NCBI RefSeq assembly: GCF_905147045.1
Contig: NC_065907.1
Coordinates: 6,262,001 to 6,326,000, forward strand
Source: Nymphalis io
Taxonomy: Eukaryota; Arthropoda; Insecta; Lepidoptera; Nymphalidae
DNA length: 64,000 nt
Direction of reading: 5' to 3'
Part shown: positions 57,343-64,000 of the stretch, piece by piece
How the letters are laid out: each line of letters begins with the position of its first letter
Numbering within the stretch: the first letter of the stretch is position 1
The notes under the pieces: generated by a model
The model's database searches: none
What the model was told of the DNA's origin: nothing
The model's input: the letters and a program-made list of their open reading frames with translations, nothing else
Translations under genes and position numbers: made by a program

Positions 57343-60300
57343 ATGGAAGTATCACATTCACTGACGCTGAATGAGGCTGCTTTGCAGCAGTTGCCAGATG
57401 ACAAGAAGCCACATTTTATATTTGAATGGCTAAGGTTTCTTGACAAAGTCCTTGTTGCTGCACATAAGGTAATTATTTTGTTACTAAACTAAATTAGGTT
57501 ATATATATATTTTAATCCTTATTAAAAATAAAACAGTAAAATGATAATTGCATTCAGTGGAAAATGTCACAACTTGTAATGTATTCGAAATATTATAATT
57601 TAATATTTACTTTTACTTTGATTAGTTGTAACTTAATCTAATCTTGTGTACATTGTTTTTCTTGATTTTATCAAACATCTAATTTTTTTCTAAAAGATCT
57701 AATATTCTTTTTCTTATAATTTTCGCAACAGTGTTTAGTTAAGCTTTAAATTATTTTGCTTATTATCTTCACAGTCAGACCTCAAAAACTGTCAACAAAA
57801 ATTGGTAGCACAGTTAGTGAGTCTACTTCGTGAAAACCTTGGTGCGCCAGCTCGTCGACTTCTCGCAAGATGCCTAGCTACGCTCTTCTCTGTTGGCGAT
57901 ACATTCCTGCTGTTCGATACTGTCAACAAATGTAATGATATAATAAAAGTCAAGGATGACTCACCATCATATCTGCCAACCAGACTGTAAGTTTAAATTC
58001 TTTATTCCATTACTGTTCCAGTTTAATTACAAATTCAGTTAAAAAATATTTAAACATATAATTTATTATTTTATATCATTTTGGATATATGTACGTGCAC
58101 ATATAAAAAATATGTTATTGCCATGTCACTGTCATTGTAATTGAGACAGAGGCAAAAACACAATTTTTAAAATTTTCGTCTATCTGTTTGTTACCGTATA
58201 ATGCGCATTTGTTACAGAGCTGCGATATGTTGTCTTGGAAGTATGTACGAAAAATTGGGGAGAATGATGGGGCGTTCCTATGAAGAGACAGTAACAACTC
58301 TTGTGAGGTCAATGAAAAGCTCCGAGTCCCAAACCCGCCTGGAGATTATGAACACACTTGATAAGGTATTGTATTATTAGCGATCGAAAATAGAAATTGT
58401 ACATAAGTGATATATCTATTATTCAAGTTATAAATCATTAGTAATTTAAATATTCTGTATTAGGCTTACTGTTCATTTTTGGATGTACACAATCTTTAGA
58501 CAAATAACAATACACACTATGTCTATTTATTTATAAATTACAAAAACGGTTCTGGATAGTCCAAGTATTTAAGGAAAGTTGACGAATCAGTGTGATGATG
58601 GTGAGTGGTAACCTTCCGCCATAGAAAGTGGCGCTGATATTAATCTTTATATCGTCAATACACCGTTAACCATGGGATCTAATTTGTGATTATAATTCAT
58701 CTCGTGCTTGACGGTGAAGGAAAACATCGTGAGGAAACCTGCATGTGTCTAATTTCACTGAAATTCTGCCACATGTGTATTCCACCAACCCGCATTGGAG
58801 CAGCGTGGTGGAATAAGCTCCAAACCTTCTCCTCAAAAAAAAAAAGAGGTGCGGAGGCCTTTAGCCCAGCAGTGGGACATTCACAGGCTGTTACGGTTAC
58901 ATGGGATCTATAATGTGCCTATAATTACACTGGCTCACAGCAGCACAGCACAACAATAGAAAGTATTAATGGTTGGTTCTGTGAAAACTAATGTTTTAAC
59001 GGTACCTACATAGATGAGATGCACATACCCCCTACCACCGCTTAAATGATATGTGCTTATAACGCGTTAAAAATATATAGAGCGTGAACATAACTAAATA
59101 AGAAGGTCAATATTTTCTCACTTATGACTTACCAGTGTAAAATGCAAATGACCAACTGGCTTCTCAATTTGGGCTACAATCAATCAATCAACAGCCAATC
59201 GTTGTCCACTGCTGAACATAGGCCTCTCCCAAGGTGCGCCAAAGCTCCCTGTCCTCCGCCTTCCGCATCCAGTTGGTGCCCGCCACCTTCTTAAGGTCGT
59301 CGGTCCACCTGGCTGGCGGGCGCCCTACGCTGCGCTTGCCGATTCGCGGTCTCCACTCTAGGACTCGTCTGCTCCAACGGCCATCGGTCCTACGACATAC
59401 GTGACCAGCCCACTGCCACTTCAGCCTGCTAATTTTGCAAGCTATGTCGGTGACTCCGGTTCTTTTCCGGATAATCTCATTTCTGATCTTATCCTTCAAA
59501 GATACTCCGAGCATAGCTCGCTCCATAGCACGCTGAGCGACTTTGAATTTGTGGACTAGTCCCGCAGTTAGTGTCCACGTTTCGGCACCGTATGTCATGG
59601 CAGGTAAGACGCATTGGTTGAAGACTTTCGTCTTCAAACATTGCGGTATAGACGACTTGAGGACTTGACGAAGGTTGCCAAATGCTGCCCATCCCAAGCG
59701 AATTCTTCGATCGGCTTCCTTCTCGAAGTTGTTCCTATCGACTTGTATTATCTGTCCTAGGTAGGTATATTCACTAACAACTTCGAGAGGTTTCCCCTCG
59801 ACGTATATCGGTCCCGGCACGACATGCCTATTGAACATGACCTTGGTCTTGTCCAAGTTCATGCCGAGACCGACACACCGGGAAGACTCGCCTAGGCTAC
59901 GCAGCATTTCGGTGAGTTGTTCCAGCGACTCTGCTATGATGACGATATCGTCGGCAAATCGAAGGTGTGAGATGTACTCGCCGTTTACATTGACTCCATA
60001 CCTAGTCCAATCCAGCGTTTTGAAAACGTCTTCCAACGCGTTGGTGAACAGTTTCGGGGATATTACATCCCCCTGTCTCACCCCTCTGCGCAATTGGATC
60101 GCCTTCGTCTTACAGTCCTGGATGTGGACAGTCATTGTAGCGGCGTTGTACAGACATCTCAGTACCTCGATATATCTCCAATCGATATGACATCTCTGCA
60201 ATGAGTCGAGCACTGCCCAGGTTTCGATGGAGTCGAAGGCTTTCTCGTAGTCCACAAATGCCATACACAGCGGCTGATTGTACTCTTCGGTCTTCTGCAC

Positions 60301-63300
60301 AATCTGCCGAACAGTATGGATGTGGTCCACGGTGCTGTAGCCTGATCGAAAGCCGGCTTGCTCTGGGGGCTGGAACTCGTCAAGTCGTCTGGCGAGACGG
60401 TTCGTGACGACTCTTGAGAACAGCTTATACACGTGACTCAGGAGGGAGATTGGTCTGTAGTTTTTCAAGAGGGTTTTATCACCTTTCTTGAAAAACAGTA
60501 CCACCTCACTCCCGCTCCACGTTTCCGGGGTCTTGCCATGTTGGATGACGGAATTAAAGAGGCTTGCTAGCTCTTTCAGGACCGGAGTCCCGCCTGCCTT
60601 AAGCAACTCTGTTGTGATTCCGTCATCTCCCGGAGATTTGTTGTTTTTAAGCTGTTCTAGAGCCGCCCTAATCTCTCCTTGGTCAACGACCGGGAGCTCC
60701 TCGGAGTAATGGCGCATAAGAGGGGCGCGCTGGTCATCAATACTGATTCCCATGGGTTTATCCGATCTTGAAGAGAACAACTGCCCATAAAACCTCTCTA
60801 CTTCTCCGATAATCTCAGGCCTAGAGGTAACGACCCCACCATTTTCAGTTTTAAGTTTTGTCAGACGCGGCCTCCCAAACTTGCGAGCGAACACTTTCGA
60901 TCCCCGATTTTGCTCAATCGCAGCCTTGATGGCACGGGTATTGGAGCGTCGGAGATCGCGTCGCGTCAGCGTTTTTATTGTTCGGTTTAAGGCCTTATCT
61001 GACAAAAACGATGGTAGTTCTCGTCGTTTTCTCATGAGCTCGAGTGTCTCAGCAGAGAGTTTTGGTGCGTTGTCTCTTCTCTGTGGCGGAAAACACTTGC
61101 GGGATGTGTTTTGCAGTATTTTGACCAGCGTGTCGGTTCTCTCATCAATGCTGCTTATGGTTTCCAACGCGGTGAATTGATTTTGAAGTTCCATTTGGAA
61201 CTTTTCGGAGCCTTGAGCAGCTTGGAGCATGGTAGGTCGGAGAGTAGACCTCATCATTCTCGATCTTTCGGCTTTTAAGTTGATATTTAGAGTGCCTCGA
61301 ACCAAGCGGTGATCACTTCCGGTATTAAACCTGTTGATCACTGAAACATCTCTAAATATGTGCCTTTTATTCGAGATGATAAAGTCTATCTCGTTCCTTG
61401 TCACGTTATCGGGGCTTCGCCAGGTCCACCTCCTCTGAGGCTTCTTTTGAAAGAAAGAATTCATCAAAAAAAGCCCCTGCGCTTCGAGAAAGTTTACCAG
61501 CATTTGCCCCCTGTGATTTCTGCAGCCCAAGCCGTAAGGTCCGACTTTCGATTCACCGCTATCTTGTACTCCCACTTTAGCATTAAAGTCTCCCATAACA
61601 ACATTGTAGTGGGCCCTCGAGGTGTCGTTGAAGGCCTTTGCGATGTCCTCGTACATCGCTTCGACCACATCATCAGAGTATGTCGAAGTTGGCGCATATA
61701 CCTGTACAACCTTCAGGGAGTACCTGTCGGAAAGTTTTAGGACAAGGTACGCTACCCGGTTCGACACACTACTGATTTCCACAATGCTGCTAATGAGATC
61801 CTTTTTGACTAGAAAACCGACACCACCCTGGGAGAGGTTATCACCTTCGCGGAAGTAGAGTAAGTTACCGGACTCTAGAGTTATCGTGTCCTCCCCCTGT
61901 CTTCGGACTTCAGATAACCCCAGTATATGCCAGTTTATATGACTTAACTCTACTTCTAATTCGGCGAGGTGATGGTCCAGCCTCATCGAGCGTCCATTAT
62001 ACGTTGCTATTTTCAGTCGTTTTATACGGTAGCCTGCCGTGAACCGGTGATTCTTAGCACCCCCTGCCCTGCCGATACCGCGACCGCTACCTTGGTCGGG
62101 CCTAGCGGGCTTGCCGGTAACTGGGGGCCTTTTTTTGGGCGCATCTGCCATTTAGGGAGGGGTTTGCCCATACTCGCCGCGCTGGGCAGGCGTGTTGGCG
62201 AGCGCAGTAGGGGGTAAAATGTTTATGGGAGGGGGGACGCTGCTGCCCATCCCCCCTTTTCCCCGTCCCTCAGTCGCCTCTTACGACACCCACGGGATGA
62301 GATTGGGGGAGTACTATTCTAAGCCGGTACTCCACGACAGAAATCAGGCTTTGATTGGATTTGGGCTACGATGAGACTGAATTATTACTAAAACGATCAA
62401 TATAACCCTAACCCTAATCTAACCTAACTTATTTTTCCTTCCTACCCCATCCCTTCCCTATAGTATATATATATTTAGATGTATAACATACACTGGTGGT
62501 AGGGCTTTGTGCAAGCTCGTCTGGGTAGGTACCACCCACTCATCAGATATTCTACCGCAAAACAGCAATACTTGATATTGTTGTGTTCCGGTTTGAAGGG
62601 TGAGTGAGCCAGTGTAATTACAGGCACAAGGGACATAAAATCTTAGTTCCCAAGGTTGGTGGCGCATTGGCTATAAGCGATGGTTGACATTTCTTAAAAT
62701 GCCAATGTCTAAGGGCGTTTGGTGACCACTTACCATCAGGTGGCCCATATGCTCGTCCACCTTCCTATTCTATAAAAAAAAAAAATATTATATTTTGTTA
62801 AATTAAATGATATTTGATTGGTATGTTTGCAATGAACAAATAATAAATAAATGTGCTGTCGAATTGGAGGGCGTCAGTAGCTACGACACAGTATTATACT
62901 ATTGGAGCTACTATCGTAAATAGTGTTTAAGATATATATAATTTGTTCAAAATAAAAAAAATAAATAAAATAAATAAACAAACTTAGATCTGCGTGGGCA
63001 TGGGCACGGCGCTGCGGGAGGTGTCGCGCGCGGCGCGCAGCGCGCTGCTCAGCGAGCGCGCGGGCGGCGTGCGCGCGGCGGCGGCGCACGCGCTGCGCCA
63101 CATGCTGCCGCTGCTGCGCCTCGCGCCCGCCGACGTCGACGCCATCGCCGCGGCCTGTCTGCGCGCCGCGCATCCCAGCGACTATCCCCTGAGGTGAGCC
63201 GGCGGACACCGCTCGGGCATTTAAGAAATGTTAGGGAATTAATGTTGTTAAAAACTCGCCTCCAAAGTCAATGACACATCTCCTATAACTCTTCCATACT

Positions 63301-63776
63301 AGATATCGAATAAAATAAATAATAACGATATTGATGGTAATAATAATAATATAATAATATCCTGGGACATTTTTCACACACGGCCATCTGCTCCCAAATT
63401 AAGCTTGTACAGAGCTTGTGCTATGGAAACCAGACAACTGATATACTACATATACTACTTTTCTTTTGTAAATACATACTTATATAGATAATTACACCCA
63501 GAATCAGGACAAACAGACATGTTCATGCACACAAATGTCTGTCCTGGGTGGGAATCGAACCCACAACCTTCGGCGTGAAAGGCAAGCATCCACCAACCAC
63601 GCCAACCGGCTCGTCATGATGGTATTCACACTAATATTATAAATGCCGCTGCTTCAATTTAAAATTGTTGTTGTTTAGATGTGCTGTTGCTGAACTTCTG
63701 GGCGCCCTTATAGCAGCTACTCAAGCTGGTGAAATAACGAACATCAATACTAAGACTAAAATAGGAATGCAACCAG
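57343..63776 (+). CDS. HEATR5B: HEATR5B (HEAT-repeat protein 5B), first five exons, runs off the right edge
   Basis: Very large HEAT-repeat protein; the family associates with AP-1/aftiphilin and supports clathrin-dependent trans-Golgi and endosome traffic. Exons 57343-57468, 57775-57986, 58218-58365, 62988-63193 and 63679-63776 give 263 codons in phase. The start MEVSHSLTLNEAALQQ and FIFEWLRFLDKVLVAAHK match the conserved N terminus. Other landmarks: NLGAPARRLLARCLATLFSV, VNKCNDIIKVKDDSPSYLPT, CCLGSMYEKLGRMMGRSYEE and CAVAELLGALIAATQAGEI. Exon 4 is about 82 percent GC, unlike its neighbours, and so is Ala/Arg-rich in sequence. Intron 3 (4.6 kb) carries a full-length RTE, two SINEs and a telomere-like tract. 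Partial: most of the protein lies beyond the window. Confidence 0.93.
58596..59040 (-). repeat. Old family B-like repeat, split by a family A insertion
   Basis: 58596-58681 and 58911-59030 together follow the reversed family B order (GGTGAGTGGTAACC, ACACCGTTAACCATGGGATC, then TGCCTATAATTACACTGGCT and CCCCCTACCACC). The gap is exactly filled by the SINE at 58682-58899. Confidence 0.6.
58682..58899 (+). repeat. 5'-truncated family A SINE with 11-bp target duplication
   Basis: Begins inside the family (ATTTGTGATTATAATTCATC) and runs to CACAGGCTGTTACGGTTA. CATGGGATCTA flanks it at 58671-58681 and 58900-58910. A 5' truncation right at the duplication is what LINE-driven insertion produces. HEATR5B intron 3. 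Confidence 0.85.
59178..62358 (-). mobile_element. Full-length RTE-clade non-LTR retrotransposon, 3.2 kb
   Basis: The element is flanked by a perfect 11-bp direct repeat, ATTTGGGCTAC (59167-59177 and 62359-62369). It has a short GC-rich 5' UTR (62152-62358), one long ORF and essentially no 3' UTR: the ORF's stop overlaps a (TTGA)n tail (59178-59191 reversed), a hallmark of RTE elements. In HEATR5B intron 3, antisense to the host gene. Confidence 0.93.
59188..62151 (-). CDS. RTE retrotransposon polyprotein: AP endonuclease and reverse transcriptase, 987 aa
   Basis: Single intact ORF for target-primed reverse transcription. A basic N terminus (residues 1-45) is followed by the apurinic-like endonuclease at about 46-290, with catalytic landmarks SEVRRQGE (Glu81), GDFNAKVG (Asp188, Asn190) and GSDHRLVRG (Asp280, His281). 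The reverse transcriptase spans about 510-790: FFKKGDKTLLKNYRPISLLS, EQAGFRSGYSTVDHIH, FVDYEKAFDSI, LRRGVRQGDVISPKLF and the active-site FADDIVII at 732-739. A thumb and a C-terminal basic region follow (WQWAGHVCRRTDGRWSRRVL). No stop or frameshift is visible, so it may encode active enzyme. GC-rich codons compared with host exons 1-3. ATG at 62151; the stop is in the TTGA tail. Confidence 0.96.
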   Translation of the reverse strand: MADAPKKRPPVTGKPARPDQGSGRGIGRAGGAKNHRFTAGYRIKRLKIATYNGRSMRLDHHLAELEVELSHINWHILGLSEVRRQGEDTITLESGNLLYFREGDNLSQGGVGFLVKKDLISSIVEISSVSNRVAYLVLKLSDRYSLKVVQVYAPTSTYSDDVVEAMYEDIAKAFNDTSRAHYNVVMGDFNAKVGVQDSGESKVGPYGLGCRNHRGQMLVNFLEAQGLFLMNSFFQKKPQRRWTWRSPDNVTRNEIDFIISNKRHIFRDVSVINRFNTGSDHRLVRGTLNINLKAERSRMMRSTLRPTMLQAAQGSEKFQMELQNQFTALETISSIDERTDTLVKILQNTSRKCFPPQRRDNAPKLSAETLELMRKRRELPSFLSDKALNRTIKTLTRRDLRRSNTRAIKAAIEQNRGSKVFARKFGRPRLTKLKTENGGVVTSRPEIIGEVERFYGQLFSSRSDKPMGISIDDQRAPLMRHYSEELPVVDQGEIRAALEQLKNNKSPGDDGITTELLKAGGTPVLKELASLFNSVIQHGKTPETWSGSEVVLFFKKGDKTLLKNYRPISLLSHVYKLFSRVVTNRLARRLDEFQPPEQAGFRSGYSTVDHIHTVRQIVQKTEEYNQPLCMAFVDYEKAFDSIETWAVLDSLQRCHIDWRYIEVLRCLYNAATMTVHIQDCKTKAIQLRRGVRQGDVISPKLFTNALEDVFKTLDWTRYGVNVNGEYISHLRFADDIVIIAESLEQLTEMLRSLGESSRCVGLGMNLDKTKVMFNRHVVPGPIYVEGKPLEVVSEYTYLGQIIQVDRNNFEKEADRRIRLGWAAFGNLRQVLKSSIPQCLKTKVFNQCVLPAMTYGAETWTLTAGLVHKFKVAQRAMERAMLGVSLKDKIRNEIIRKRTGVTDIACKISRLKWQWAGHVCRRTDGRWSRRVLEWRPRIGKRSVGRPPARWTDDLKKVAGTNWMRKAEDRELWRTLGEAYVQQWTTIGC
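62403..62430. repeat. Short telomere-like tract
   Basis: AACCCTAACCCTAATCTAAC and CTAACTT, an imperfect array of CCCTAA/CCTAA units, 33 bp from the right target duplication of the RTE element. The insect telomere unit is CCTAA/TTAGG. Confidence 0.6.
62492..62785 (+). repeat. Family B SINE-like repeat, near full length
   Basis: ACTGGTGGTAGGGCTTTGTG to CTATTCTATAAAAAAAAAAA. Closest to the copy at 21214 (both read GGGACATAAAATCTTAGTTC). It ends about 200 bp before HEATR5B exon 4. Confidence 0.87.
63346..63617 (-). repeat. Family C tRNA-derived SINE, copy 3
   Basis: In reverse: CGAGCCGGTTGGCGTGGTTG head, GGGTTCGATTCCCACCCAGG B-box region (very well preserved), body to TTCACACACGGCC. HEATR5B intron 4. 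Confidence 0.85.
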
Positions 63777-64000
63777 GTAAAAGATATGCCTTATAAACTA
63801 TTGCTGCGCTTTTGCTATATACTAATAAATAATAAAATCAGATGCAAATTGTAACAACATTTATTTATTTAAATTAGATAATTACTTAAGCAAAATATAA
63901 TACTGATGTTTTTATTATTGATTCATAACAATGATGGATTCTTATATATGTATAATATTTATGATAACAATAAAAATTAGCTCTGCTGTAACTTAAATGA

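Noticed and set aside
61360..61740. Several plus-strand frames of 60-126 codons between 59.8 and 62.4 kb
   Set aside because: All are antisense or shifted readings of the GC-rich RTE ORF.

Overview
The window looks like nuclear DNA of a lepidopteran, most likely a butterfly. The evidence is AT-rich sequence, short exons in long introns with GT/AG junctions, tRNA-derived SINEs of the kind common in butterflies, and RTE, jockey, mariner and Tc1 transposons. No bacterial operons, CRISPR arrays, rRNA genes or free-standing tRNA genes are visible. I found no evidence of a new multi-gene system. The value lies in gene models rebuilt from exons, in the mobile elements, and in a few unexplained repeats.

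Layout, left to right. (1) 331-3711, minus: the first 501 codons of golgin-84 (GOLGA5), a Golgi coiled-coil tether whose membrane anchor lies off the window. (2) 4355-28556, plus: a complete ten-exon Rlip/RalBP1 gene (Ral effector with a RhoGAP domain, 689 aa), head-to-head with golgin-84 across 643 bp. Its introns are full of SINEs and LINE scraps and hold one Tc1 element. (3) 28.6-38.4 kb: gene-poor, with two LINE remnants. (4) 38490-39782, plus: a single-exon disordered protein of unknown function (430 aa). (5) 41980-43741, minus: a complete three-exon ChaC2-type glutathione-degrading enzyme (180 aa). (6) 44465-45730: a near-intact mariner. (7) 47333-52492, minus: a THAP zinc-finger protein in three exons with a 4.5 kb intron, head-to-head with (8) 52954-53670, plus, an unrecognised 238-aa protein. 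(9) 54839-55735, minus: CNOT9 (Rcd-1) of the CCR4-NOT complex, in one exon. (10) 57343 to the right edge, plus: the first five exons of HEATR5B, with a full-length RTE retrotransposon carrying an intact ORF and a perfect 11-bp target duplication in its third intron.

The genes do not form a pathway. Golgin-84, Rlip and HEATR5B all bear on membrane traffic, but that is probably chance neighbourhood. Three gene pairs are divergent and probably share promoters. Reading-frame arithmetic closes exactly for Rlip (2070 nt), ChaC2 (543 nt), THAP (594 nt) and the golgin-84 part (1503 nt), which is good support for these exon models.

Dispersed repeats are named here as family A (tRNA-derived SINE, about 295 bp), B (about 295 bp SINE-like, A-rich end), C (second tRNA-derived SINE, about 270 bp), D (about 145 bp LINE-tail-like) and E (about 280 bp, unclassified). 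Exon ends come from reading splice consensus and frame by eye; transcripts were not available.
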